From Acanthosepion esculentum (taxonomy: Eukaryota > Mollusca > Cephalopoda > Sepiida > Sepiidae): a stretch of DNA of 64,000 bases. A program made the position numbers and the translations under genes. Shown one piece after another: positions 35,103-45,049 of this stretch (positions are counted from its first letter, which is position 1; each line of letters starts with the position of its first letter). The DNA is taken from assembly GCA_964036315.1 (NCBI GenBank), contig OZ038507.1, forward strand, positions 59,610,502 to 59,674,501, read 5' to 3'. The notes under the pieces were generated by a model. That model saw only the letters and a list, made by a program, of their open reading frames with translations. It made no database searches and had not been told where the DNA came from.

Positions 35103-35105
<3 letters not shown>
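34252..35105. other. no recognised gene; 94-codon minus frame
   Basis: The least repetitive part of this region. A minus-strand frame at 34719-35003 encodes KVCLCGNRHQTSIPVEIEES and a CSSCRPVLLDKRRTC segment, with paired cysteines (CLCG, CSSC). I do not recognise it, and there is no supporting context. It may be an exon or chance. Confidence 0.3.

Positions 35106-35179
<74 letters not shown>
35106..35179. repeat. (AT)n microsatellite
   Basis: About 37 AT units. Confidence 0.97.
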
Positions 35180-35180
<1 letters not shown>

Positions 35181-35370
35181 CTAGTAGGAAATAACCAAAC
35201 ACAACATACGATTAATGGGTTCATCTATGCTTTTTAGCATTTCTATCTTGATCTCTGACGAAGCTTCATTAAAGTGAAACATGTTAGATTAAAATCTGTT
35301 TTCCTAGCTGTTCTTCAGCCTATCATTTTGTCAGATTCCTATCCATACTTGATCTCTATTTCATCTTCTA

Positions 35371-35373
<3 letters not shown>
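35180..35373. other. spacer with GTGAAAC-type word
   Basis: Contains CTGACGAAGCTTCATTAAAG TGAAAC at 35256-35281, similar to other CTGA-N-GA ... GAAAC words in the window (14070, 11626 reversed). No gene. Confidence 0.5.

Positions 35374-35447
<74 letters not shown>
35374..35447. repeat. (AT)n microsatellite
   Basis: About 37 AT units. Confidence 0.97.
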
Positions 35448-35452
<5 letters not shown>

Positions 35453-35506
35453 TTATATATATACATAAGTTTATAAGCAGTCAATTCGACCTTGCCAACT
35501 GAGCGA

Positions 35507-35589
35507 TCCTCAGTGGCCGAATCGGTTAAGGCACGTCAGGCTATATGACGGTTCCATATAGGATACAGGTTCGAATCCTGTCGGAGGAC
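35507..35589 (+). mobile_element. SINE-B tRNA-like head, class II fold (copy 1)
   Basis: Folds as a tRNA with a long variable arm. Acceptor TCCTCAG/CGGAGGA (six of seven paired), D stem GCC/GGC with loop GAATCGGTTAA, anticodon stem CGTCA/TGACG with loop GGCTATA, variable arm around TTCCATATAGGA, T stem ACAGG/CCTGT with loop TTCGAAT. The loop lacks the invariant U33, and the sequence is followed by a conserved non-tRNA tail shared with 62158-62270, so I read it as the promoter-bearing head of a SINE. It could still be transcribed by RNA polymerase III. Confidence 0.82.
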
Positions 35590-35745
35590 GAATATTTTCT
35601 ATGAAAATATCTCGAATATTCTGGCTGGTAATTGTTATTTAATACTGTTTATAATAAACAGAGCATTTACTTAAATACTTGTACCTATAAAAAACAATGT
35701 TAAACATAAAAATATCTTTAAATAATTGTCGGACTTTGTCCATTT
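35590..35745 (+). mobile_element. SINE-B body and tail
   Basis: TATTTTCTATGAAAATATCT, TATTCTGGCTGGTAATTGTT, TTTAATACTGTTTATAATAA, ACAGAGCATTTACTTAAATA, then TTGTCGGACTTTGTCCATTT just before an AT array. Matched at 62158-62270 and 62481-62645. Confidence 0.82.
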
Positions 35746-35746
35746 C

Positions 35747-35795
<49 letters not shown>

Positions 35796-35800
35796 CCCTC

Positions 35801-35836
<36 letters not shown>
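35746..35836. repeat. (AT)n microsatellites around a CA tract
   Basis: AT run, then ACACCCCTCCACACACACACAC, then a second AT run. Confidence 0.95.
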
Positions 35837-36013
35837 GTAAAGGTAACTAACTTTGGTATATACTCCAAGTGGATCCTAGTAAGATAAAATATTGAAACTG
35901 ATCCACAAAAAGATCTCAATGTATTTATTATTACAAACCAAATAATTAATAAATAACAAAATCCCAAATCCCTTCATATGGGGAATAATCTATTTCGGCA
36001 GAGGGAAAATTGT
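35837..36013. other. no feature seen
   Basis: AT-rich spacer. Confidence 0.5.
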
Positions 36014-36017
36014 ATTC

Positions 36018-36059
<42 letters not shown>
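36014..36059. repeat. (AT)n microsatellite
   Basis: About 20 AT units. Confidence 0.96.
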
Positions 36060-36061
<2 letters not shown>

Positions 36062-36175
36062 TTCAGCGTTTGGCATAAATCTGAGTTTTATGCACGAGGC
36101 AATAGTCAGGTACGAATTAAAAATTGTAAAATTAAAATATCACTGTGCGTTACTTCATATATATATTATAAATAT

Positions 36176-36243
36176 AAAAGTGAACATAGAAGTCAACACT
36201 TAGAGGCGACAGTCTGTTTCATGCTAGATGCAATCGTCAGGCC
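36176..36243 (+). repeat. microsatellite-anchored repeat (MSR), module 1
   Basis: AAAGTGAACATAGAAGTCAA, CACTTAGAGGCGACAGTCTG, TTCATGCTAGATGCAATCGT. The clearest sequence of this module. Module 2 is absent, and a short AT run precedes it. Confidence 0.85.
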
Positions 36244-36295
36244 ACGAGTGCTGTTATTTTTCTCGGCTATTTATATATACGGGTCAGTGGTGCAT

Positions 36296-36655
36296 TGTGG
36301 GTAGTCTATTTTACCGAAAGTCGTTTATTTGTTTATTTATTTATTTGTGTCAAATTATTTTGCTTGTTTTTATTTAATTTTATTTATATTTTTATCTTAT
36401 ATATTTATTTTATTTTGATCGGTGTTTTTATTAACGTAGTAAAAATTTGTTTATATAGCTTATTTTGGGTAGTCTTTTTTGGCGGTTATTTTACCGGAAG
36501 TCGTTTATTTGTTTATTTATTTGTGTCAAATTATTTTGCTTGTTTTTATTTATTTTATTTTTTATCTCATATATTTATTTATTTATTATTTTTATTTTGA
36601 TCGCTGTTTTTATTAACGTAATAAAAATTTGATTATATAGCTTATTTAATAGTTT
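36296..36655. repeat. tandem duplication, ~180 bp x 2
   Basis: GAAAGTCGTTTATTTGTTTA at 36316 and GGAAGTCGTTTATTTGTTTA at 36495 begin matching stretches that include TGTGTCAAATTATTTTGCTT and TGTTTTTATTAACGTARTAA. The sequence is T-rich throughout. Confidence 0.9.
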
Positions 36656-36745
36656 TGTTTTTGTTTGGGAAGATAATTATAGTTATTTGTTGAATTTTGT
36701 TGGTTGATTGTTGTTTGTTCTGACTATTATTTTGGAATATGTAAC

Positions 36746-36850
36746 CGAGCGGCGCTATATTGAGTCTGATTTGCTAGGGAGTCCCAAAATATAGGACGAA
36801 ACGGCCGTCCGGTGCTATCTGCATTCTGTTGAGGTTTCAGACTCGATGAA
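36746..36850 (+). mobile_element. hammerhead-bearing retroposon, decayed copy
   Basis: GCGCTATATTGAGTCTGATTTGCT joins directly to GAGTCCCAAAATATAGGACGAAACGGCCGTCC. This removes the tRNA-like part and the CTGAT of the ribozyme core seen in the intact copy at 59720-59882. Stem II (GTCC/GGAC), GAAA and the GTC cleavage triplet remain, but the core is incomplete. The end (GAGGTTTCAGACTCGATGAA) matches the other copy. Confidence 0.85.
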
Positions 36851-36860
36851 TTACTTAATA

Positions 36861-36892
<32 letters not shown>

Positions 36893-36908
36893 GTATATAT
36901 ATATGTGT

Positions 36909-36984
<76 letters not shown>
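36861..36984. repeat. (AT)n-(GT)n compound microsatellite
   Basis: TATATG words to about 36904, then about 38 GT units with one CT interruption. Confidence 0.96.
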
Positions 36985-37610
36985 ATTTAATAGAATACGA
37001 CAGACAAGGTGCATTTATGAAGTTTTTATACAATTTGTCATGCGATCTAGCAATTTTTTTCTTTTCAGACGATAAATTATATAAAAACTGTCCGAATGTT
37101 CTTTTTTTTCCTAAGCGCCTTCAGCTATACATTTAGCCATTTTCAAGGATTAAATATTTTGACTGTTAAATAAGAAATAGTTTGTTGTATGTATGTTTTA
37201 TAAAATGTTTTCATTTTTCAAAACACGGTCAAAATATTGTGTCCATGTTCAAAGTTAATATTATTAAGTGTTGTTTTTTTTTGTTTTTATTAATAAGGCT
37301 TCCATTATTTTTAGTCTTTTTTTTCGCATGTAGATGATGCTATTATATTAGTGTTGTCAACAAGTATGTTACGAATAGTGTCCGGTAGGTCTCCATGAAT
37401 AATTAAATGAGATCTAATGGAGCTATGATCAGAAAGATATAGAGTCAGTCTGAATATCAAACATGTTGTAGTGTGGCCTATATAATTATTTGTGAATTTT
37501 GATTGATCAGGAATACAATTCCTTAATGGGCATTTAAATTCGTAAATAATATTTGCCCTATTTAATTTTGTTCTAGGAGGTGAATTATTATTTTTATGTA
37601 TAAGGCTAGA
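36968..37610 (-). pseudogene. Penelope-like element, C-terminal endonuclease remnant
   Basis: On the minus strand (about 37545-37380) broken translation reads CPIKELYS, then a YRPHYNMFDIQTDSISF-like piece; the corresponding frame gives YIGHTTT-like sense followed by L-RLT, the pattern of the GIY-YIG-type nuclease that ends Penelope-like reverse transcriptases. Further 3' lie the non-coding parts shared with 31782-32130. Stops in every frame make it dead. The family assignment is my inference from motif memory and needs a profile search. Confidence 0.55.
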
Positions 37611-38294
37611 GGTTTTAAACTTTTTGTAATAAATAATTAATCTATTTTTTTTGCTTTTGTCAACTGGTGTAAAGCATTTTTTTATAATGTTCTTAATTTT
37701 GCTTTCATCCTGTTTATATTTACGAATTTAAATCGGGATCGCCAGCCTCTCTCCCTATTCCCTTTCTTCCCCCATCCCTGGTAGCGTTGGGGGAGATGAC
37801 TGCAAATCAAAGGGTGTTTGACGAGTCCATTTGCATGTAGTTGATTTTTGTGGACAACTCTGCGCGACGTAGAAGCCCACACATTTGAACAGAAGCGCCT
37901 TCCTCCCGGCTTAAAGTGAATTCAGGCAGGCAAGATCTGGCAGGCAAACCTGATTGCATCTGGCTGTCGGATGCTTTGTCTGTCAAAGGTCGACTTCGTT
38001 ACGCCATCCCGTTTGGCGTTACACTCTTCGCCGGTTTGACCGTTGAGATCGTGCAGATATTCGCCTATTCCGCCGTTGGGTTCTTCGGAGGTTGGTCGCG
38101 TTCAGCCTGATCCTTCCTCTTCAGCCTCACCGCCATTGGTGGACCTACAGGAGTTGGAACCCAGACGACTTCGCTCTTGGGATCACTGAGACAAGTAGTC
38201 CCTCTATTATGACAAGGAATGGCCCAATATATTTTGCACTGGATGTCGGGTGTTCGTTATCAAATGTACCGCTTTGGCTTTAATAATGTTTGTA
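37611..38294. other. no recognised gene; GC-richer stretch
   Basis: 37720-38200 is clearly richer in G+C than its neighbours, with short open frames (37916-38110 plus; 37682-37882 minus). No domain recognised and no shared copy in the window. It could be part of an old retroelement or an exon-bearing segment. Confidence 0.35.
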
Positions 38295-38304
38295 ATAAAA
38301 GGCA

Positions 38305-38592
38305 ACGAAAAAGACGGTGGTTTTCTAAGCATAGCATAAATGTGGCACAATGCTGAAATTATGAGGCACACAGTGAGGATCGAACTCACTTTTCGGTCTT
38401 AATTGTTCAAGCGAGACACGCTTGCTAACCATTACAACACGTCGAGATGCCCAATGATTTTCTAAGCGTAGCTTAGACGTAGCACATGGCCGAAAGTAGA
38501 AGGCACCTAGTAAGGATCGAACTCACTAAGCAGTCGTAATTGTTCTAGCGAGACAAGCTTGCTCACCATTACATCATGTCGAGACTCCCAAC
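38305..38592 (-). mobile_element. SINE-D, two tandem copies
   Basis: The minus strand shows two tRNA-like heads: TTGTAATGGTTAGCAAGCGT with GTGAGTTCGATCCTCACTGT (38440 to 38365), and ATGTAATGGTGAGCAAGCTT with GTGAGTTCGATCCTTACTAG (38580 to 38510). Each is followed by the shared tail ending GCTTAGAAAATCA. The A and B boxes are well kept. Tail-to-head tandem arrangement. Confidence 0.8.
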
Positions 38593-38709
38593 AACTAATA
38601 AAAAGAATAAATAAAAATGAAAGAAATACAAATTAAAAATTAATATTCGATGATAATGCTTTATCTCCAAGGTAATTAAAATGTCCTTGTCGTTTCTGAT
38701 TTATTACAA

Positions 38710-39150
38710 ACAAAAAATTTGACATACAGTTAGTCTTCAATGTAATCCCCATCGGCATCCAGGATTTTTCCAACGTGCCTCGAACTGCGCAATGCCTTGT
38801 CGGTAGAAATCAGCTGTCTTGGACGCAAAGAATTCAATGAATGTCTACCACTAATCTGGCTCATTTGCGAAGGAATTCTCCAGAAGGTGGTTGTCCAGGG
38901 AATGGAAGAGGTGGTAATCTGTTGGCGCCTTCTTGAACAAATGCCTGACGGTGTGTTAATTCGCAGCCTTATCGCCAAAGGTTGGACGTATTCGGCGGCT
39001 TGATGAGGCTGCGGACAAGCCAACATTAAAGTCTTCAGGCAGACAACCCCGAACCAGCTTCTTTGACCATCTTCTTTCCTCGCCGATGCTCGTGCTATGA
39101 CCGATGTGTGTGCGCAACACACCTGTATTAGTCAAGAGAAATATTCTCAC
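38710..39150 (-). pseudogene. mariner transposase C-terminal remnant
   Basis: The minus strand holds TDYHLFHSLDNHL-type sense in one frame (third catalytic Asp) and, in another, a RHVGKILDADGDYIED end that parallels the KVLDAYGDYFED end of the copy at 2-624. Multiple frame changes and a damaged upstream part. Same mariner lineage as the window's first feature. Confidence 0.78.
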
Positions 39151-39454
39151 GCCATCCCCACTACTTTCCCGGCACGTGACGCACTTATTGCGTATCAGTG
39201 ATAACTTCTTCCAACACGACGTAAAAAAAAAACGGCAAGTACTTTTTTGGTTATCTTACCATCTTGCTAAATTCCTAGCATATGTTTTTATTTTTCCTGT
39301 GAATACCAACCTATGATATCTTCCGAAATGGTAAAGTCTCAGCGACTTCCGACTTGAATTTTTTCCATTCTAAATTTTGTGTTTCTTTTCAGGATTTGAA
39401 CAGCGACAAAAAGAACTTTTGCACAACCACTGATGTTTCCAGCTAAGAGCCCTC

Positions 39455-39456
<2 letters not shown>
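39151..39456. other. no feature seen
   Basis: Mixed-composition spacer without recognisable repeat. Confidence 0.5.
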
Positions 39457-39551
<95 letters not shown>

Positions 39552-39565
39552 ATGTATGTATGTAT
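39457..39565. repeat. (AT)n-(GT)n-(TATG)n compound microsatellite
   Basis: AT to 39501, GT to about 39535, TATG units to about 39563. Confidence 0.96.
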
Positions 39566-39912
39566 ATTTTTGTCTCCGGTCAGATCAAAATAGCATTGGC
39601 TTTTAGTGAAAGAGTTCGGACGTTTCTGATGTCTTGGTAATCTACGGACCCTCCATTTCTTGATCTTAAACTTGAACTGCAGCTGAATCCTTCTTAGTGC
39701 CACGTGACACCATCATCCAAGCGGAAGTAAGAATGCGGAACGCCGCCGGGCGAGCATTAGCTAAAAGCCCGCGAAAGTGGACGTCGTCAGTTTTTGGGAA
39801 GAGTTCAAACAATTTTCCCTTCTCAAAGGAATTTCTTGGACGGTCATTCATTCCTTAGTTCTTAAAGTAATAAATAATTGGGTGGGTTGCTTTAAAAATT
39901 CAGGGGATCTTA

Positions 39913-39916
<4 letters not shown>
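39566..39916. other. no recognised gene
   Basis: Two minus-strand frames of 61 and 86 codons overlap (39666-39851; 39443-39703), including FPKTDDVHFRGLLANARPAA. I cannot assign them. Confidence 0.3.

Positions 39917-39946
<30 letters not shown>
39917..39946. repeat. (GT)n microsatellite
   Basis: About 14 GT units. Confidence 0.95.
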
Positions 39947-40079
39947 GCGGGGTATGCATTTCAAATGATATCTCCCCTCACTCCGCAAAAAATAAATGAA
40001 TGTAGAAAGAGGTGAGAAGGAAAAAAACAAAGTAAGGTGGGAGGGAAAAAAAGAAAAGAATAAAAACAGTAAGAGAGAG

Positions 40080-40445
40080 AATCATTGTACATTTTTAAAA
40101 TCATTTCAAGGCGATAATGGCACTAAGACGCAAGGGTTTACAGTCAGTGAAAGAGAATGAGAAACAGTTGAAGAGAAGTGAGGAAAAGGACAATCAGGAA
40201 AAAGGCTTCGGAAAGACAGAAAATGGCGATAGACTTACGTTTAAATTTTTGAAGATTGTAAGCGCCAAGGAAGCAAGAAATCGGTAGGGAGTTCCGCAGG
40301 TGAGAAGTGCGCGAAAAGAAACTGCTGGAATAGAATTGACGGTTTCATCTAGCAAGTTCAACAGTAAAACGGTGAGACCTAATTTCCAATCCAGTAGCAT
40401 GTTTAAATGCACGTAGCTGAGGCCCTAGAATTTGAATATCTAAAT
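40080..40445 (-). pseudogene. LINE ORF2 C-terminus and 3' end
   Basis: The minus translation has FKHATGLEIRSHRFTVELAR, NRQFYSSSFFSRTSHLRNSL and then 3' sequence. It is the same domain as 1996-2130 (RSHHFAVEMARCNRKFYAKSFF). The shared nucleotide word ATCTAGC-ATTTC/AAC-GCGAAATGATGAGACCT links the two. 63130-63420 resembles its 3' tail. Confidence 0.8.
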
Positions 40446-42075
40446 TCACATAGTTGAGGCTTCTTCATGGTGTACTCTCGGCATTTTGGGAACTCGCTGC
40501 TTCCCCACCTGAGGACAATGTATTGTGATAATGTGGGGGTGGACTATGCTGATGATGTAGGTATACATAGTTGGTATAAAAATGATCTTAAACAGAAAAT
40601 CAACAGCTTCTACAAAGTGTTCCAAGAAGTTGGACTCAAGATGAACCATTCCTAAACAGAAAATCTTATCTTGATTCGGAGTTAAAACAATGACGAAGCA
40701 TCCATTAGAATTCAGTATGCGGAATTAGTAAAATTTAATCAATTCAAATACCTGTATGTGTATGGATCAGTTATAACACATTTAGTATAGGAGATAAAGA
40801 AACTGAACATTGAATAGGTTGCGCTAGGGATAGTTTCATCCAACGACGCAAATTGCTACAAAACCAAAACATCAGCCATGTTCTTAAATAGCCTCGTCAG
40901 ATCGAGACATTCACATGGATGCCATGCACGGCGTCTAACACGTGCAGAATTATCTAAACTATCAAAACTGTGTAAAAATACTGTCAACAATATAGAACTG
41001 CTTTTTGAGATCAAGGTTCAAAAACGTCTTTGAACGTGTGAGGCCTGTGGGTCTTGGCGAAGAGCACACGTTTTTGAACATTGTGGACTGGCGCTACAGA
41101 ATCACAAAGAAAGAACTGTGCCAAATAACAGTAACCACATCACTTGAGGACTACCAACAGCAGAAACAACTAAAATGGACAGCACGTCTAACTTGAAGAG
41201 AAAATAAAGAATAGTACCAAATAACAGAAGCCATATCGCTTGAGTACCTTCAACAACAGTAACAGCTATCACATGTAACTCGAAGAGAAAATAGTTACAT
41301 AATGAAGATGTTGACATTCCACACTACTTCAAATAAAAGGTTAGGCAGGAAACCTCTATTAATACCGGAAATTGCGATAACAATTAATGGACTTCATAAC
41401 CCTATTTAGAAAGATTTAATAAATTTAAGACGGTGTATGGATCAGTTATAACAAATTTAGTATAGGAGATAAAGAAATTGAACATTGATTAGGCTGCGCT
41501 AGGGATAGTTTCATCCAACGCCGCAAATTGCTACAAAACCAAAACATCAACCTAAAAAAAACGAGACATGTTCTTAAATAGCCTCGTCAGATCGAGATAT
41601 TCACATGGATGCCATACACGGCACCAAACACGTACAGAAATATCTAAACTGTCAATTGTATAGAACTGCTTTTTCAGATCAGGCTTCAAAAATGGCTTTG
41701 AACGAGTAAAGCCTGTGAGTCTTGGTGAAGACCACACTTCTTTGAACATTGTGGACTGTAGCTACAGAATCGCAAAGAAAGAACTGTGCCAAATAACAGT
41801 AACCACATCGCTAAAAGACTGCCAACAGCAGAAACAACTAAAATGGACAGCTCGTCTAACTTGAGGTGAAAATAATGACATAATCAAGATGTTGATATTC
41901 CACACTACTTCAAATAAAAGGATAGCAAGGAGACATCTATTAATGCTGGAAATTACGAGAACAACTACTGAACTTGATAAACCTATTTAGAAAGATTTAA
42001 TAAATTTAAAACCGAATGCAGTACTGGCTGCTCGGTCAAAGAATGCCAAATGTATCCTTGTAGGGAAACGGCTAT
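40446..42075 (+). pseudogene. LINE reverse transcriptase, palm to C-terminus, with internal tandem duplication
   Basis: The palm motif is present in VDYADDVGIHSWYKNDLKQK (about 40540-40600), followed by VGLKMNHS. It continues with FLNSLVRSRHSHG, FERVRPVGLGE and LNIVDWRYRITKKELCQ. About 40755-41420 and 41432-42010 are direct duplicates (shared CTAGGGATAGTTTCATCCAA; GATCGAGACATTCACATGG). It belongs with the L-FQYLG remnant at 12495. Many stops. Confidence 0.87.
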
Positions 42076-42079
42076 TATT

Positions 42080-42195
<116 letters not shown>

Positions 42196-42335
42196 TATTG
42201 GTGCAGCGGATCATTATTTAAACATATATTGGTAAATATAACAGCCAATGAATGTCTATTATGTCTGATCATGAGCCGTTCTAAAGTTCATATGTTTGCT
42301 TTAATTTTCGGGTGAAAATAAAGGCAAAAATTGTA

Positions 42336-42500
42336 CAACATTTGGATATTTTTTTATTAAGATGGTCCTTGATCTAAGCTTTCGGCTCACAGGAGCCACC
42401 TTAAGAGTCGTTATACGGACATTTTAACAAAGATTTTTCACCATCGAAAGCTTAGATCAAGGACCAACTTAATAAAAAAATGTTTGACAATTTTTGTCTA
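42336..42500. repeat. inverted repeat, ~50-bp arms
   Basis: TTTTTTTATTAAGATGGTCC TTGATCTAAGCTTTCG (42347-42385) pairs with CGAAAGCTTAGATCAAGG ACC..TTAATAAAAAAA (42443-42480). The spacer contains CACCTTAAGAG. Hairpin-capable and non-coding. Confidence 0.85.
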
Positions 42501-42596
42501 TTTTCACACGGCCTATCAGACTGGACGTTATGAAAATAAAATGTGTTATTTGATGCCAATATCTAAATATTTTGTACGCAATTTTATCTTATTTGG

Positions 42597-42757
42597 AGGG
42601 GTTTTACTAATTAACCCATAGATGGGGAGAAGAGGTGGATTCATACATTTCCCAATGGAATTTGCACGTAAGTGAATATAACGAACCCAACTGGAATTGG
42701 AACTCGGCTGGCTGATTAAAAATTCCTAGCCATTATCATTACACCGAGCTCACATCC
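42597..42757 (-). mobile_element. SINE-A part of a full 5S-tRNA chimera
   Basis: Minus strand: GAGCTCGGTGTAATGATAATGGC (A-box-like), GCCGAGTTCCAATTCCAG (B-box-like), CCATTGGGAAATGTATGAAT and CTTCTCCCCATCTATGGGTT. It breaks off within the SINE-A body at about 42600, so the tail is missing. Confidence 0.85.
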
Positions 42758-42872
42758 AAGCTTACAGCACCGGGTATTCTCAAACGGTCTCCCGTCTAGG
42801 TACTGAAGAGGCACGTCGTTACTTAACTTCGGGGATCGTACGGAAACCAGTGTTTCAACGTGACTTGGCCAT
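42758..42872 (-). pseudogene. 5S rRNA-derived head of the chimeric SINE
   Basis: The minus strand from 42870 follows 5S rRNA: GGCCAAGTCACGTTGAAACA, GATCCCCGAAGTTAAGTAAC, TTCAGTACCTAGACGGGAGA, ACCGTTTGAGAATACCCGG and TGCTGTAAGCTT. It joins GGATGTG then the SINE-A head, exactly as at 17691 (GGATATG). No T-run terminator lies at the 5S end. Better conserved in the C-box than copy 1. Confidence 0.9.
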
Positions 42873-43294
42873 AATCCCGTGTGATGATTGGGGTATATTT
42901 TGTGCGCGGTAATGTAATAATTTACGTCATATCGGTTCTCGTCAGATCTAAGATCAGATTACCCACATCAACAACCGATGTGGCTTAAATTCTTTTAGGT
43001 TTGTTATTTTATATCAGTAACATACTTTCTACGAAAGGAAAACTTACTCTCATATTTTCCACGCGCCACCACATCCAACATCCCCAGTCCACATATCTTC
43101 CCGCCGGTTACAGACGTCTCTTAGTGGACATCTGTTTCGTAAATGACCAGACACCTTCGTTTGACAACACGGCTGGCAACAATTACCTTTTATGACTCTT
43201 GCTAAAGTTACAGGTAAAAGCATCAAGTTACCATTCCTTCGGAAAATATTTAAGAAAAATCACCGGCGCTTAGTATAGTTTGTTTTTATCCCCC
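42873..43294. other. no gene seen
   Basis: Mixed spacer; no repeat or coding sense recognised. Confidence 0.5.
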
Positions 43295-43625
43295 ACCCTC
43301 TCAGATGAAGAGAAATCTGGAAATAAGGATGCTGAGAATACCATGGTCGTGGCGTTTAAGCAACGTAGAAAGTCTTAAGAAACATGGAAGCAAAAAGGGC
43401 ACTTTTATACTCAAAATTAGACCCATAATGAGGAAAGATGGCTTGGACTATTTGACACAGGATTTATCAAAGGAAAAACAGACAAAGAAATTAGCCTAGC
43501 CACCTACCTAAAAAACCCGTGTAAATGGATGCAGAATCGGGATAACAGCCTTGACAAAGGGACAAACGTTGCTAAGAGATATAAGAGATTGGAAGTTATG
43601 AAAAGACATGATCGCAAACTTTTGT
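43295..43625 (+). pseudogene. LINE 3'-end module, family L-WFYR
   Basis: MLRIPWSWRLSNVESLKKHG corresponds to the MLRIPWTEHVSNDEVLEKME segment. Later CATAATGAGGAAAGATGG and AAATGGATGCAGAATCGG follow the family order. Decayed. Confidence 0.78.
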
Positions 43626-43800
43626 CTATATACGGCACCAGTATAGAAAGTTACGTCGGACCGGACGCGAGGCGTTTCGTGGTTACGTCGCCATGTCCCA
43701 TAATTTAATAAATCGTCACGCGGCGTTATATGAGAGAGACGGCGCTGTTTCTTCGCCGGCTCTACGCCATATTGGATTGTGCTCATCGTCATAATCATCC

Positions 43801-44252
43801 TTAAGTCGTCCCTATGGTTGGTCGAAACTCCACTGGCAATCCCTTCCCGCACTGTTCGGTCCTGCATTGCTGTCTCCAGTGTCCAACCATGAGTCTCGAA
43901 CAATGGCGCCCGGGAGAGTCAATTTTCGTGAGAAGACAATTCCAGAAGGATGTCCTAGGAGTAAGAATATGACGATCGCACCTTTTCGCTCGATGGCAGT
44001 GGCCGGCAAACTGCAATCGTTTTTGTTTGAGCTTATAAGAGATTGGTCTCAGTCCTCCGTAAATTGTGTTATGCTCTGCATGGGATCTCCAACTGATGTT
44101 CTGGATTTTTCTAAGTAGATTTGTATATGTTCCATCCAGTCGTCTCTCAAGAGGACACAGATAATATCCAAATTTCTCATCCATACAGTAGGACTAGGTT
44201 CAGTGTTCGAAAAGTTTCGACTTTTAAAGAGGGTGGAAGGTTCGAGCGCCAA
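43801..44252 (-). pseudogene. LINE ORF2 C-terminal remnant, another family
   Basis: 127 open codons (44184-43801) read KFGYYLCPLERRLDGTYTNL, LRKIQNISWRSH, YGGLRPISYKLKQKRLQFAG and HCHRAKR. This matches the common post-RT pattern (L-LDG-YTRLLR-A-N-SW--H, LY--LP-IS-K---RRL-FAGH--R). An upstream frame (44252-44049) continues it. A frame change separates the parts. Confidence 0.88.
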
Positions 44253-44449
44253 ATCTTGTGAAGTTTGTTATACGCACCCCATTCAAGAGATTTGCGGATG
44301 TCGAAGTCTTTTTTGAAAGCTATTATGGGAGATATTTGAATTCTTTAACTCTTTTGAGGGATGTATTATTGAATGACTTCAACTATTCGCTATCTCACGT
44401 TTGTGCAGTTTTTTTTTGGGGGGGGACGTTTTGGCCTTGCTTATGGCTC
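44253..44449. other. no feature seen
   Basis: Short spacer with one G run (44412-44426). Confidence 0.5.
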
Positions 44450-44567
44450 ACAAACGTAAAGCAGACCCGTGCCTGCTTATGTAGGTGAGTTCTGACCTAC
44501 GTCGAAAATCAGGTTACGTCGCGTCGTAGGAACGAATCTCCGACGTAAGTCGAGGACCCCCTGTACA
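44450..44567 (-). mobile_element. pogo/Tigger-type terminal segment
   Basis: The minus strand starts ACAGGGGGTCCTCGACTTAC GTCGG and continues TTCGTTCCTACGACG, which resembles ends of pogo-like DNA transposons (ACAGGGGGTCCTCGACTTACG). The other end is not identified; ACGTCG-rich sequence at 43650-43690 may be part of the same element. Confidence 0.55.
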
Positions 44568-45049
44568 CCATTTCGGTCTGATCTGGCTCATGTAACACGG
44601 TAGAGGATAGCAGGAAGGCATGGCGTATTTACTGGAGCAGTAGAGAGAACCGGCCATTATCTTTAGTGACGGATTGTATATACGAGTTCCGTCTGAGATC
44701 TCGGTTGAATTTAAATCCTAATAGGCACTAAAGACACTGGGCTTCCCCCCCTGAGCCGATCATCGCGATAACTGAAAATTCAGAGCCCGCTCGGTGATGA
44801 CAGAACATAAATTTCCTTTCTGACCAGGTCGGGACCGCAGAAAAATTTATAAGCCCAAATTCCTAGCACTCAGAAAATTCGGAACTTCTTTCTGTGCAGT
44901 GATAACAACAAAAAAACATCACATTCACATATAACAGATATCAGAATATTCTAAATTTCTTTTTCCTTTAGATAATTTGTTTTCTGAGTTTCGATCAGCC
45001 CTCATACGAGGAGACCATTTTCATAGATCTGCACGCAGTTTTCTCGTCA
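44568..45049. other. no gene seen
   Basis: Mixed spacer. Confidence 0.5.

Noticed and set aside
35507..35589. A functional tRNA gene
   Set aside because: The arms pair well, but the anticodon loop lacks U33 and the unit is followed by a dispersed tail found at a second locus. Kept as a SINE head.
38730..39122. A 130-codon open frame as a new gene
   Set aside because: Most of it is an out-of-frame reading of a mariner transposase C-terminus, shown by TDYHLFHSLDN in the neighbouring frame and by the GDY-ED end.
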